Shown here: positions 24,623-34,191 of the stretch, one piece after another | Position numbering within the stretch: position 1 is the first letter of the stretch | Layout: every line of letters begins with the position of its first letter | NCBI GenBank assembly: GCA_947175605.1 | Contig: CAMWNH010000017.1 | Location: 1 to 34,243, forward strand | Length of the DNA stretch: 34,243 bases | Direction: 5' to 3' | Source: an uncultured Porphyromonadaceae bacterium | GTDB taxonomy: Bacteria; Bacteroidota; Bacteroidia; Bacteroidales; Muribaculaceae | Position numbers and translations under genes: made by a program | The notes under the pieces: generated by a model | Told to the model about the DNA's origin: nothing | The model's database searches: none | The model's input: the letters and a program-made list of their open reading frames with translations, nothing else

Positions 24623-25665
24623 TTTCGTAACAGATCTTGGATATTTAAGCTGAGATTTACCATCAGGCACGTGGCCCCGGAATGGGGCTGCGCGAAGGCC
24701 AGGCCCACACCGAATTCCTTAGCTCGGAGGCCGGCGGACAGCGAGAAGCCCGAAAAGAAATTGCGTTTGTATGTGGACATATCCGTGCGGGTCTTGTAGT
24801 TATAGCCTATGCCCACATAGAAGTTATTGCTGCTTATCAGATCGGCTCCGAACACGAGGTGGCGGAAAAGATTGCTGACGAAGCTGTCCACGAGTTCGGG
24901 TTCCGAGTCGGCCGAGCCGTCGCCCGTCTTGTAGTAGGGCAGCTTCCATTTCGTAAGATTATGCGCCGTGATGGAAAAACGCACGGGGAAGGTGCCGAAG
25001 CTTTGCGACCAGCCTAAACGAATGTCGAACGGCAGACGCGAATAGGCGTCGGTGAATCGCTTTATTTGGCCGCCGGCATTGGCCACGACGGCCGAGAGCG
25101 ACAGATCCTTGTCCGGATCGTAATAGTTGATGCCGAGGTCGGTGCTCAGCGCGAAAGCCGTATAGTCGGCATATCCGCTGTAAATCAGTTTCAGGTCTAT
25201 ACCGCCGCGAAGCCGGTCGTTGAAGTCATAGCTGTACGTGCCTCCGAAGGCCACGTCCTGCGGCGAGAAGCTGCCTATGATTTCGCCGAATTCGTTGCGC
25301 TCGTCCATGGAGCCGTAGCCGAAGTAGCGTATCTGTGCGCTCCATGTGCCGTGTTCGCCCTGCGAGTGTGCGTAGCGCACGCCGGCGAAGTGCGAGCCGC
25401 CCATGTAGTGCATGTAGTTCAGCGCAACCTGCCCGCTCATCTCTGCGCCGAGAAGGCCCGGATTCTGGTCGGAACTCATCAGGTCATCGTCCACCAGAGA
25501 TATATTCATTCCGCCAAGGCCATAGATCTTCGCCGAGGAAGTGATGTCCAGAAAGTTGTATGCCGCTCCGCCACCCTGACCGCGCGCCCCGGCGGGACAC
25601 GCAAGCGCGAGCAACACTCCGGCAAGGAGCGCGATGGCTGTGTGCGGTGCTTTCAAATTCTTCAT
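24619..25665 (-). CDS. porQ: Type IX secretion system protein PorQ
   Basis: A 348-residue outer-membrane beta-barrel protein of the PorQ/PorV (FadL-like) group. In the type IX secretion system PorQ holds PorZ on the cell surface as part of the attachment machinery (family knowledge). A signal peptide covers about residues 1-30 (hydrophobic AIALLAGVLLALACPA). The mature part opens with YNFLDITSSAKIYGLGGMNIS and has SSDQNPGLLG and HYMGGSHFAGVRYAH, as in PorQ proteins, then alternating strands to the end. An in-frame TTG three codons upstream was rejected in favour of the ATG at 25665, which begins the signal peptide. Its presence implies the organism uses type IX secretion; no other machinery gene is in the window. 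Confidence 0.88.
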   Translation of the reverse strand: MKNLKAPHTAIALLAGVLLALACPAGARGQGGGAAYNFLDITSSAKIYGLGGMNISLVDDDLMSSDQNPGLLGAEMSGQVALNYMHYMGGSHFAGVRYAHSQGEHGTWSAQIRYFGYGSMDERNEFGEIIGSFSPQDVAFGGTYSYDFNDRLRGGIDLKLIYSGYADYTAFALSTDLGINYYDPDKDLSLSAVVANAGGQIKRFTDAYSRLPFDIRLGWSQSFGTFPVRFSITAHNLTKWKLPYYKTGDGSADSEPELVDSFVSNLFRHLVFGADLISSNNFYVGIGYNYKTRTDMSTYKRNFFSGFSLSAGLRAKEFGVGLAFAQPHSGATCLMVNLSLNIQDLLRK

Positions 25666-25711
25666 ATCATACAAACGTGGCGGACGGCGATTTATTGCCT
25701 CGTCGGCGGGG

Positions 25712-28225
25712 CTATGTCAGCATTATTGCCAACTTATACACCACAAGACCTACGAGCCATGCTACGGCCGTATTGTACACGATACTGAAAAGCGCGTAGC
25801 GCCAGCGCCCCGTCTCTCGCGCAATGGCCGTGACTGTGGCCGTGCAGGGGCAGTATAGGAGGATGAATATCATGAAGGCCAGGGCCGATGCAGCCGTGAA
25901 ATCAGGGCGGTGCTGCGGGCCGCGCGGAGCGGTAAGGCGCGATGCAAGGCGCCCGTTCTCCACGGCCTCGTCATTGGTGTAGAGTACGCCCAGGGTCGAT
26001 ACCACGATTTCCTTTGCCGGCACTCCTGCCAGAGCTGCCACTGTGGCGCGCCAGCTGAATCCCAAAGGCTCCATAAGCGGATTGAGGGTCTTGCCGGCCA
26101 TCTCCAGATAGGAGTCTCGCGAGGTGTCGATGGCGCTGTCGTCAGTCAGTAGGCTTGACGCAGGTTCGCTTGCTGCAAGCTCCGCATCGTTGTGTAGGGG
26201 GAAGTAGTTCAGAGCCCAGACTATGATGCTGGCCACAAGGATTATGCCGCCCATCTTCTTGAGATACTGGCGGCCCTTCTCCCACGTGTGGCTCACGGAG
26301 GCCCTGAATGTCGGAAGACGGTAGGGCGGAAGCTCCATCACGAAAGGAGTCTCGTCCTTCTTGAAGAAGAATCGCCGGAGCATTCGCGCCGTAATCACGG
26401 CCACGAGGATGCCCGTGAGGTAGACGCCGGCAAAGACGAGCGCCGCGTGCGCCGGGAAGAACGCTCCGATTATGAGCACATACACGGGCAGGCGCGCCGA
26501 GCAGCTCATGAAGGGGTTTATAAGTATGGTTATCAGGCGGCTCGAGTGGCTTTCGATGGAGCGTGTGGCAAGCACGGCGGGAACGTTGCAGCCGAAGCCC
26601 ATCACAAGGGGGATAAAGCTCTTGCCGTGCAGCCCTATCTTGTGCATGAGCTTGTCCATGATGAAGGCTGCGCGGGCCATGTAGCCCGAGTCCTCCATGA
26701 AGGATATCATGAAGTAGAGTATCAGGATGTTGGGCAGGAACACGATCACGCCGCCCACGCCGCCTATGATGCCGTCGGCAATGAGATCCTTAAGCGGGCC
26801 CGCGGGCATAGTCTTTTCCACGAGGTGGCTTAGAAAGCTCACGGCCGTCTCTATCCATTCCATCGGATACTGGCCCACGAAGAAGGTGGCCCAGAAGATG
26901 AAGAGCATGATCAGGAAGAAAATCGGGAAGCCGAGGAAGCGGTTTGTGGCCAGGCGGTCGAGCACGCGCGTGGCCTGGCTTTTCTGCTCGCGTCCGGGGG
27001 TGTAGGTCTCGGCCAGGGCGCCAGCTATAAAGCCGTACTTCGCGCCGGCTATCATGCCCGTGATGTCTTCGTCGTGGAGCGCTTCGATGCGTCCGCGCAG
27101 CTTGTCGCGCAACAGCATCAGCCTGTGGCGCTGATGGCCTCTGCCGGGCGTCGGAGGGCCGTCGGAACTGTTCTTGCGTGCGGTCAGGCGGTCTTCTATC
27201 TCGTGGTCGCCTTCGAGTAGTTTTATGGCCGTATAGCGGGGCGAGAAGTGGGTGCTTAGTCCTGGTTCGCTTTTGATAAGGTCCACCATCTGACGCAGGG
27301 CGCCTTCCGTGTCGCCTCCGAGGTTCACGTGCACGTGGCGCACATCGTCGTTGCGTCCCTCGAACACGGATATAACCGTATCGAAAAGTTCCGGAACGCC
27401 TTCGCCCGTCTTGCTCACCACGGGCACCATGGGCACGCCTATCATCTTGCCAAGTGTGCGGTAGTCGAGCTCGGCTCCGCGAGCGCGCAGCTCGTCGTAC
27501 ATGTTCAGCGCTATCACCATCGAGCGGTCCATGTCGATAAGCTCGGTGCTAAGGTATAGGTTGCGCTCGAGATTTGATACGTCCACCACGTTTATTATCA
27601 CGTCCGGCGTGTTGTCGCGCAGATAGCGGCGCACGTACATCTCCTCGGGCGAGTATGTGGTCAGGGAGTAGGTGCCGGGCAGGTCGACGATATTGAAAGT
27701 ATATCCTTTGTAGTCGAATCGTCCGCTTTTGGCATCGACGGTCACGCCCGAATAGTTACCCACGTGTTCCTTGGCCCCCGAAGCGATGTTGAACAGCGAA
27801 GTCTTGCCGCAGTTGGGGTTGCCGATAAGCGCCACGTTCACGATGTGCGACTGACTGGAGATTATGCGCTTCATCTCCTCCTGCTGGGTGTCGCAGCCGG
27901 GCCTTTGATCGTCGGAGCGGTCGCTGCCGTGGGCTATGTCGGCCACGGGGCAGTGGGCGCATCGTTCGTCGAGGTGTTCGCATTGCCGGCAATCCTCGCC
28001 CTCCAGGGCCACGACCTCTATCATGGCCGCTTCCGAGCGTCGGAGGCTCACTTCGTAGCCCATGATGCGATAGTTTATCGGGTCGTTGAGCGGCGCCTGA
28101 AGCAGGACATGCACCACGTGGCCGCGGATAAAGCCCATCTCCAGAACGCGTTTTCTGAACGCCCCGTGTCCGAGTGTTTTCACGACCACGCCCGATTGTC
28201 CGGGCTTCAGTTCCGACAAGCGCAT
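25712..28225 (-). CDS. feoB: FeoA-FeoB fusion ferrous iron transporter
   Basis: An 837-residue inner-membrane protein importing Fe2+. Residues 1-75 form a FeoA SH3-like domain. A linker (about 76-118) has C79, C82, C89 and C92 as two CxxC pairs. The GTPase domain follows with the P-loop IGNPNCGKTS (134-143), GVTVDAKSG (160-168, the switch Thr), DLPGTYSL (181-188), ALNMYDE and VSKTGEGV (G5 region), then a helical regulatory segment. The membrane part has the FeoB gate motifs, including GFGCNVPAVLATRSIE and SCSARLPVYVLIIGAFF, a second core repeat (LAGVPAKEIVVSTLGVLY) and a PCTATVTAI segment near the C-terminus. No FeoC gene is seen. It sits between pyrF (19 nt upstream) and porQ (46 nt downstream). 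Confidence 0.95.
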   Translation of the reverse strand: MRLSELKPGQSGVVVKTLGHGAFRKRVLEMGFIRGHVVHVLLQAPLNDPINYRIMGYEVSLRRSEAAMIEVVALEGEDCRQCEHLDERCAHCPVADIAHGSDRSDDQRPGCDTQQEEMKRIISSQSHIVNVALIGNPNCGKTSLFNIASGAKEHVGNYSGVTVDAKSGRFDYKGYTFNIVDLPGTYSLTTYSPEEMYVRRYLRDNTPDVIINVVDVSNLERNLYLSTELIDMDRSMVIALNMYDELRARGAELDYRTLGKMIGVPMVPVVSKTGEGVPELFDTVISVFEGRNDDVRHVHVNLGGDTEGALRQMVDLIKSEPGLSTHFSPRYTAIKLLEGDHEIEDRLTARKNSSDGPPTPGRGHQRHRLMLLRDKLRGRIEALHDEDITGMIAGAKYGFIAGALAETYTPGREQKSQATRVLDRLATNRFLGFPIFFLIMLFIFWATFFVGQYPMEWIETAVSFLSHLVEKTMPAGPLKDLIADGIIGGVGGVIVFLPNILILYFMISFMEDSGYMARAAFIMDKLMHKIGLHGKSFIPLVMGFGCNVPAVLATRSIESHSSRLITILINPFMSCSARLPVYVLIIGAFFPAHAALVFAGVYLTGILVAVITARMLRRFFFKKDETPFVMELPPYRLPTFRASVSHTWEKGRQYLKKMGGIILVASIIVWALNYFPLHNDAELAASEPASSLLTDDSAIDTSRDSYLEMAGKTLNPLMEPLGFSWRATVAALAGVPAKEIVVSTLGVLYTNDEAVENGRLASRLTAPRGPQHRPDFTAASALAFMIFILLYCPCTATVTAIARETGRWRYALFSIVYNTAVAWLVGLVVYKLAIMLT

Positions 28226-28244
28226 ACGTCTACTTTAAGATTTC

Positions 28245-29072
28245 TCAGGCCGGTAGCAGAGCCTTCATTTCTTCAGCAAGCTTGCGGGCAGCGGCGCCGG
28301 CTGCTTCGGCATAGTCTTCGCCCGAGGAGGCGTAAATGATGCCTCGCGACGAGTTCACCAGCAGGCCGCACTCGTCGATCATGCCGTAGCGGGCCACTTC
28401 CTCGAGGCTGCCGCCCTGAGCGCCCACACCTGGCACGAGCAGGAAATGACGCGGAACGATTTCGCGGACCTTCGCGAGGTGTTCGGCCTGCGTGGCGCCC
28501 ACCACATACATCGTATCCACGGGCGAACCCCAGTGGCGCGAGCGGCGTAGCACGCGCTCATACATAGCCACGCCGTTGTGGTCCAATACCGTCTCGAAGT
28601 CCGTAGCGCTCTTATTGGAAGTCAGAGCAAGGATGATGGACCACTTATCCTTGTATTCAAGGAACGGGCGCACGGAGTCCTCGCCCATGTAGGGTGCGAG
28701 CGTCACGGCGTCGAAGTCCATCGTTTCGAAGAAGCTGCGCGCATACATGGCCGCCGTGTTGCCTATGTCGCCGCGCTTGGCATCGGCGATTATGAACTGG
28801 TCGGGATACTTTTCGCGGATGTATTTCACCGTTTCCTCAAGCACCGTGATGCCTTCGGCGCCGAGGCTCTCGTAGAATGCGAGATTGGGCTTGTAGGCCA
28901 CGCAGTAGTCGGCCGTTGCATCGATAATAGCCTTGTTGAACGTCAGCGCGGGATGCTCGCTGCCTTTTTTCTCCAAAAGGTGAGGCGGCAGTTTCTTAAT
29001 ATCAGTGTCAAGACCGACACACAGAAAGCTTCCCTTGCGGAAGATATTGTCTACGAGCTCGTTGCGTTTCAT
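28245..29072 (-). CDS. pyrF: Orotidine-5'-phosphate decarboxylase (type 2)
   Basis: Converts OMP to UMP, the last step of pyrimidine synthesis. The 275-residue length and the [15 protein letters not shown] opening (15-29) belong to the longer type 2 group. The catalytic segment [15 protein letters not shown] (93-107) supplies K99 and the Asp residues, [12 protein letters not shown] (60-71) binds substrate, and [10 protein letters not shown] lies near the phosphate-binding site. It sits 26 nt after prfA and 19 nt before feoB without obvious promoter boxes. Confidence 0.95.
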   Translation of the reverse strand: MKRNELVDNIFRKGSFLCVGLDTDIKKLPPHLLEKKGSEHPALTFNKAIIDATADYCVAYKPNLAFYESLGAEGITVLEETVKYIREKYPDQFIIADAKRGDIGNTAAMYARSFFETMDFDAVTLAPYMGEDSVRPFLEYKDKWSIILALTSNKSATDFETVLDHNGVAMYERVLRRSRHWGSPVDTMYVVGATQAEHLAKVREIVPRHFLLVPGVGAQGGSLEEVARYGMIDECGLLVNSSRGIIYASSGEDYAEAAGAAARKLAEEMKALLPA

Positions 29073-29098
29073 AATTAATGATATTTGTTTTTATAGGT

Positions 29099-30208
29099 TT
29101 ACATTTCCGCAGCCTTGAGCTTCTCGGCGTTTTCAGCTATGATCAGGTGGTCTATCACATCCTGTATGTCTCCGTCCACGAAAGCCTGGAGGTTATAGAT
29201 AGTGTAGTTTATGCGATGGTCCGTGATGCGTCCCTGCGGATAATTGTACGTTCGGATTTTGGCCGAGCGGTCGCCCGTGCTCACGAGCGTCTTACGTCGC
29301 GAGGCTATGTCGTCCAGATATTTCTGATGCTCCTTGTCGTAGATGAACGTGCGCAGGCGGCTCAGTGCCCGTTCCTTGTTCTTGGGCTGGTCGCGCGTTT
29401 CGGTACATTCGATCAGGATTTCCTCCGTCGTACCCGTCACGGGATTCTTCCACATGTAGCGCAGACGCACACCCGACTCGACCTTATTCACGTTCTGACC
29501 TCCGGCGCCTCCCGAGCGGAACGTATCCCACTTGATCTCGCCCTCGTTTATTTCCACGTCGAAGGCTTCGGCCTCAGGCAGCACGGCCACAGTCGCCGCC
29601 GACGTGTGCACACGTCCCTGAGTCTCCGTTGCCGGCACACGCTGCACGCGGTGCACGCCCGATTCATATTTCAGAATCCCGTATACACCCTCGCCCGTCA
29701 CGCTCAGCACCACCTCCTTATAGCCGCCGGCAGCGCCTTCCGAAGCCGACGTCACGGCCACGTTCCAACCCTTGCTCTCGCAGTACTTCATGTACATCTT
29801 GCAGAGATCGCCGGCGAAGATTGCCGCCTCGTCGCCGCCCGTGCCGCCCCGGATTTCAAGAATGGCGTTCTTGGCGTCTTCAGGGTCAGCCGGAATCAGC
29901 AGCAGCTTTATTTCCTCCTCCAGCGAGGGTAGGGCGGCGCTGGCCTCATCCAGCTCCTCCTTGGCCATTTCGCGCATCTCAGGATCGCTTTCCGAACTCA
30001 GGAGCTCTCTGGCCTCTTCGATATTCCCGAGCAGACTGCGGTAGCGCCGTGTGGCCTCCACAAGTCTGCCCAGGTCCTTATATTCCTTCGTCAGACGGAC
30101 GTAGCGTTTCATATCGGCTATCACGGCCGGGTCGGTTATCAGCGTGCTGATTTCCTCATAGCGGGCTTCGATGCCGTCCAGTCGGTTCAGTAGTGTGTTG
30201 TCCGTCAT
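29099..30208 (-). CDS. prfA: Peptide chain release factor 1
   Basis: Recognises UAA and UAG stop codons and releases the peptide from the ribosome. The 369-residue protein has the helical domain 1 (1-105), the RF1-specific anticodon-like PAT motif (192-194, in QRVPATETQGRVH) and the universally conserved GGQ (236-238, in RSGGAGGQNVNKVESGVRL), whose Gln is the methylation target of PrmC. The PAT tripeptide distinguishes it from RF2, which carries SPF. It starts 21 nt after alaS and leads into pyrF, probably on one transcript. Confidence 0.97.
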   Translation of the reverse strand: MTDNTLLNRLDGIEARYEEISTLITDPAVIADMKRYVRLTKEYKDLGRLVEATRRYRSLLGNIEEARELLSSESDPEMREMAKEELDEASAALPSLEEEIKLLLIPADPEDAKNAILEIRGGTGGDEAAIFAGDLCKMYMKYCESKGWNVAVTSASEGAAGGYKEVVLSVTGEGVYGILKYESGVHRVQRVPATETQGRVHTSAATVAVLPEAEAFDVEINEGEIKWDTFRSGGAGGQNVNKVESGVRLRYMWKNPVTGTTEEILIECTETRDQPKNKERALSRLRTFIYDKEHQKYLDDIASRRKTLVSTGDRSAKIRTYNYPQGRITDHRINYTIYNLQAFVDGDIQDVIDHLIIAENAEKLKAAEM

Positions 30209-30229
30209 TCCGAATCCGTTGTTTCAGTT

Positions 30230-32863
30230 TCAGCCGCGTACGGCATCCGTCATTTCCTTCAGCGCCTGCGTCAGGCCCTCGGCGCTCTTGCCGCCGGCCT
30301 GTGCAAAGCCGGGCTGGCCACCGCCGCCGCCCTTGATGTTCTTGGCCGCGCCGCGCACTATGGTCGCCGCATTCATGCCCGAAGCCACAAGGTCGTCCGT
30401 CAGCATCACCGTCAGCTGAGGCTTGCCCGTCGGATCGACCGTCGCTGCCACGAAAGCCGTAGCTTTGGGCGAAGCCTCGCGGATTGCGAAGGCCACAGCC
30501 TTGGGTATATCGGCCATGCGCACACCCGAAAGCGTGGCTATCTTGTAGCTGCCGTCGGCACTCATTTCAGCCTTGGCCAGCACATCTTCGCTCAGAGCCT
30601 TCACGCGCTCGCGGAAGTGTTCTTCCACCTGCGCCTTCAGTTCGGCGTTCTCGTCCACGAAACGGCGTATAGCCGCAAGCACGTCAGGTGCATTGTTGAA
30701 GAAGCCCGCGATCTCGCGCAGCGTAGAACCCAGATGAGCCACGGCGTCTTCCACAGCCTCGCCCGTGATTGCCTCGATACGGCGCACGCCGGCCGATATA
30801 GAGCTCTCGCTCAGAATCTTGATCATGCCGATGTTGCCCGTGTTCTCCACATGCGTGCCACCGCAAAGCTCAATGGAGTCGCCGTAGCGTATCACGCGCA
30901 CCTCGTCGCCGTATTTCTCGCCGAACAGCGCCATTGCGCCCATTTCGCGGGCCTCCTTGATCGGACAATTGCGGCGTTCGTCACGGGCGATGGCCTCGCG
31001 CACCTTGCGGTTGGCCAGACGTTCAACCTTTGTCAGTTCCTCCGGCGTAAGCTTCTGGAAGTGCGAGAAGTCGAAGCGCAGCAGCTCGGGCGATACATAC
31101 GAGCCTTTCTGCTCGACGTGCGTGCCTAATACCTCGCGCAGAGCCTCGTGCAGCAGATGCGTGGCCGTGTGGTTGCGGCTCGTGGCCAGGCGCGTCTCCT
31201 TGTCGATGGCCGCGCGGAAAGTCCCTGCCGGGTTGGCGGGAAGCTTCTTGCTCAGGTGCACGCCTGTGCCGTTCTCGCGCTTCGTGTCATAGATCTCTAT
31301 CGTTTCAACGGTTTCGGCGTCCGTCAGGGTGCCCTTGTCGCCCGTCTGGCCGCCCATTTCAGCGTAGAAAGGCGTCTTGTCCAGAATTATCTGATAATAT
31401 TCCTGCCCCTTCTGCTTCACGTGGCGGTAGCGCAGGATGCGGCTTTCCGTCTCGTCATGGTCGTAGCCCGTGAACTCCTGCTCGCCATCGCGCACGATGG
31501 TCCAGTCCGTGGCCTCCACGGCCGCAGCCTTGCGTGCGCGCTGCTTCTGGGCCTGCATCTCGCGGTCGAATTCCTCCTTGTCCAGAGTCATGCCCTGCTC
31601 CTTCAGTATCAGGTCCGTCAGGTCCAGCGGGAAGCCGTAGGTGTCGTAAAGCGTGAATGCCTGCTTACCCGAGATCTGCGTCTTGCCCTCGGCCTTGGCC
31701 GCAGCCACGGCGTCGTCCAGCAGCCGTATGCCGTTCTCAAGCGTGCGCAGGAAGGAATCTTCTTCCTCCTTGATCACGCGCATTATCAGCTCGCGCTGCG
31801 CCTTCAGTTCGGGATAAGCCTCGCCCATCGAATCTATCAGCGTATCTATCAGGCGATACATGAAAGCCTCCTTTTGTTCAAGGAAGGTATATGCATAGCG
31901 CACGGCGCGACGCAGAATACGGCGTATCACATAGCCCGCCTTGGCATTGCCCGGCAGCTGCGAGTCGGCTATGGAGAAGGCTATCGTGCGCACATGGTCG
32001 GCGATCACACGCATGGCCACGTCCACATCAGCCTGCTCGCCGTACTTCTTGCCGGAAAGCTGTGCTATCTTGTCGATGAGAGGCGTGAACACGTCCGTAT
32101 CGTAGTTCGAAGTCTTGCCCTGCAGCGCCATACACAGGCGTTCGAAGCCCATGCCCGTGTCTATCACCTTTGCCGGCAGCGGTTCCAGCGAGCCGTCGGC
32201 CTTGCGGTTGAACTGCATGAACACCAGGTTCCATATCTCGATTACCTGCGGATGGTCGTGGTTCACAAGCTCAGCGCCAGGCACGGCCTTGCGCTCCTCT
32301 TCCGAGCGGAGGTCGATGTGGATTTCCGAGCAGGGGCCGCAAGGACCCGTATCGCCCATTTCCCAGAAGTTGTCGTGCTTGTTGCCGTTGATTATGTGAT
32401 CCTTGGGCAGATGACGCTCCCAGATGGCGGCCGCCTCGTCGTCGCGGCCCAGGCCCTCGGCAGGCGAGCCCTCGAACACCGTCGCATACAGGCGCGACGG
32501 GTCAAGCTTCAGAACATCCACCAGATATTCCCACGCCAGCTCGATGGCTTCTTCCTTGAAGTAGTCGCCGAAGCTCCAGTTGCCCAGCATTTCGAACATC
32601 GTGTGGTGATACGTGTCATGTCCCACTTCCTCAAGGTCGTTGTGCTTGCCGCTCACGCGCAGACACTTCTGGCTGTCGGCCACGCGCTTGTGTTTCGGCG
32701 CCGCATTGCCTAAAATGATGTCCTTGAACTGGTTCATGCCGGCGTTGGTGAACATGAGGGTAGGGTCGTCCTTGACAACCATCGGGGCCGAAGGCACGAT
32801 ATGGTGTCCGTGCTTTTCGAAAAAGTCCTTGTAGGACTGGCGGATTTCCTTAGCTGTAAGCAT
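30230..32863 (-). CDS. alaS: Alanine-tRNA ligase
   Basis: Charges tRNA-Ala and edits mischarged Ser/Gly. The 877-residue protein has the class II catalytic core ([15 protein letters not shown] 34-48; [16 protein letters not shown] 87-102; DTGMGFERL 235-243), the tRNA recognition helices ([12 protein letters not shown] about 314-325), the editing site [12 protein letters not shown] (564-575) with H565 and H569, and C667/H671 in ELCGGTHV, completing the zinc site. The C-terminal DHHA1-type domain ends in a Gly-rich segment ([14 protein letters not shown]). An in-frame TTG at 32878 would add five codons; the ATG at 32863 is preferred because it gives the standard [14 protein letters not shown] beginning. 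Confidence 0.97.
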   Translation of the reverse strand: MLTAKEIRQSYKDFFEKHGHHIVPSAPMVVKDDPTLMFTNAGMNQFKDIILGNAAPKHKRVADSQKCLRVSGKHNDLEEVGHDTYHHTMFEMLGNWSFGDYFKEEAIELAWEYLVDVLKLDPSRLYATVFEGSPAEGLGRDDEAAAIWERHLPKDHIINGNKHDNFWEMGDTGPCGPCSEIHIDLRSEEERKAVPGAELVNHDHPQVIEIWNLVFMQFNRKADGSLEPLPAKVIDTGMGFERLCMALQGKTSNYDTDVFTPLIDKIAQLSGKKYGEQADVDVAMRVIADHVRTIAFSIADSQLPGNAKAGYVIRRILRRAVRYAYTFLEQKEAFMYRLIDTLIDSMGEAYPELKAQRELIMRVIKEEEDSFLRTLENGIRLLDDAVAAAKAEGKTQISGKQAFTLYDTYGFPLDLTDLILKEQGMTLDKEEFDREMQAQKQRARKAAAVEATDWTIVRDGEQEFTGYDHDETESRILRYRHVKQKGQEYYQIILDKTPFYAEMGGQTGDKGTLTDAETVETIEIYDTKRENGTGVHLSKKLPANPAGTFRAAIDKETRLATSRNHTATHLLHEALREVLGTHVEQKGSYVSPELLRFDFSHFQKLTPEELTKVERLANRKVREAIARDERRNCPIKEAREMGAMALFGEKYGDEVRVIRYGDSIELCGGTHVENTGNIGMIKILSESSISAGVRRIEAITGEAVEDAVAHLGSTLREIAGFFNNAPDVLAAIRRFVDENAELKAQVEEHFRERVKALSEDVLAKAEMSADGSYKIATLSGVRMADIPKAVAFAIREASPKATAFVAATVDPTGKPQLTVMLTDDLVASGMNAATIVRGAAKNIKGGGGGQPGFAQAGGKSAEGLTQALKEMTDAVRG

Positions 32864-32900
32864 TGTATATTGGATCAATAATTGCGGTAAAAATCAACTG

Positions 32901-32932
32901 CAAAATTACTCCAAAATATCCTCATTTGCAAG
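32901..32932 (-). promoter_or_regulatory. Promoter of alaS and probably of the genes after it
   Basis: On the minus strand CTTG (32932-32929), a 20-nt spacer and TAATTTTG (32908-32901) fit the Bacteroidetes consensus. Predicted leader about 32 nt. It may drive the whole series from alaS to the exonuclease gene. Confidence 0.65.
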
Positions 32933-32943
32933 CCGTGGCACAC

Positions 32944-32978
32944 AAAAAAACACCCGCCGGACTCATGTCCGACGGGTG
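32944..32978 (-). terminator. Rho-independent terminator of the secreted-protein gene
   Basis: A GC-rich inverted repeat (32951-32962 pairs with 32967-32978, one internal mismatch, TCAT loop) is followed on the minus strand by a run of seven Ts (32950-32944). It ends transcription from the gene at 33004-34191 and insulates alaS. Confidence 0.85.
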
Positions 32979-33003
32979 AGGTGTGATATGTGTGTCGTAT
33001 TTC

Positions 33004-34191
33004 TTACTTTACGAGCATTTTTGTAGCCTTGCCGTTCTGCACGCGGATTACAACACCGTTGCGGGGGTTCTCAACGCGCACGCCCTGGAGGTTGTAGTAA
33101 ACAGCCGGGCCGTTACCCTCTTCTGCAGCCACATTCTCAATGCCGCTGGAGGGCTGGGTGTACTTCAGCACGCTCTCATTCAGTGAACCATAGTAGAAGT
33201 CTTGGCCCTTGAAGAGAGTGGTGGAGTGGAAGGGGAAGGTGATGGTCACGTTGTCGCCTTCTTTGGTCAGTTTGCATGCGAGAGCGGGATCTAATGCTTC
33301 ATCATATGTAGCTGCATACCAGCCTTCGTTGAAATAATAATAGCCAAGGCTTGTGTTGGTCAGACCGAACTTTACGTCATCAGGATCGGTGATGTCAAGA
33401 ACCAGGTCGGGGCTCAAGTATTCGCCATAGCCTAATACTACATAGAGATCTCTAAGGGGATCTTTGACAGTTACAGAGGTCTCTGTAACAAGGAGTTCTA
33501 CGTCAGCGTAGTTAGTATTTTCTTCTCCTGTAAAGTTCGGATATACCAGATTCTCAAGGAAAGAACCGACGATCGTGGGAGTAGGAGCACCGAACTGGTT
33601 CATTGCAGAGAGTACATACCAGCCTGCGGCCTCATTTTCGGGGTCACCGATTGCCCATACATTGAGCGGGGGGAATACTACTGAACCATCCTGGTAGGTA
33701 CCAACGGTAGCAATAGCAGCAGAGGCACCGTCGGTAATATCACCCGTTGTCTCGTCCATATCCTTTATATAGAAAATAATATCACCGTCTTCATCCTGGC
33801 CAAGATACTGCTTGTTGGCGATGCTGACTGTTCCTTTTGCAGCGTCAAGCGTACCTTCAAGTTTGAAACTGCCGGCGAGAAGGATTTCGAGTTTGCCGGT
33901 TGCTGCGTCTTTAACTGTGATATTAAGAGCTTTTTCCTGATCTCCGCTGGCGTTGTTGAGAAGACCATAGTATTTCCATGCATCAAGAGCCGTGATGTCC
34001 GATGCGGCTACGGCCTTGGCGGGTGCGGATTTGCGGACTGTGGGAAGGCTAATCTCGCGATCTGCGATAACGGTGGCAGCCTTCAATTCACCCTTACGTA
34101 CGAGCGTTTCACCGGTGTAGGCCTGCTTCTCGGCTGCCGAAGCACCGAGGGCTACAACTGCGGCAAGTGCAAGTGTGTAGAATTTCTTCAT
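33004..34191 (-). CDS. Secreted beta-rich protein with a C-terminal sorting-like tail
   Basis: A 395-residue exported protein of unknown function. A signal peptide spans about residues 1-19 (MKKFYTLALAAVVALGASA). The mature part is acidic and rich in Thr, Gly and aromatic beta-strand stretches (for example GKLEILLAGSFKLEG and VTITFPFHSTTLFKG), without catalytic motifs I recognise. The last 47 residues begin SGIENVAAEE and contain YYNLQGVRVENPRNGV (365-380), ending in KATKMLVK. This resembles the short C-terminal domains of Bacteroidales exported proteins related to type IX sorting tails, so surface display or secretion is likely but not proven. It has its own terminator. Its promoter is not evident in the 52 nt left before the window edge. 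Confidence 0.8.
   Translation of the reverse strand: MKKFYTLALAAVVALGASAAEKQAYTGETLVRKGELKAATVIADREISLPTVRKSAPAKAVAASDITALDAWKYYGLLNNASGDQEKALNITVKDAATGKLEILLAGSFKLEGTLDAAKGTVSIANKQYLGQDEDGDIIFYIKDMDETTGDITDGASAAIATVGTYQDGSVVFPPLNVWAIGDPENEAAGWYVLSAMNQFGAPTPTIVGSFLENLVYPNFTGEENTNYADVELLVTETSVTVKDPLRDLYVVLGYGEYLSPDLVLDITDPDDVKFGLTNTSLGYYYFNEGWYAATYDEALDPALACKLTKEGDNVTITFPFHSTTLFKGQDFYYGSLNESVLKYTQPSSGIENVAAEEGNGPAVYYNLQGVRVENPRNGVVIRVQNGKATKMLVK

Noticed and set aside
31148-32713. 521-codon open frame on the plus strand opposite alaS
   Set aside because: It is antisense to a clear alaS gene, and its translation has no recognisable domain. GC-rich third positions in the real gene leave long stop-free antisense frames.
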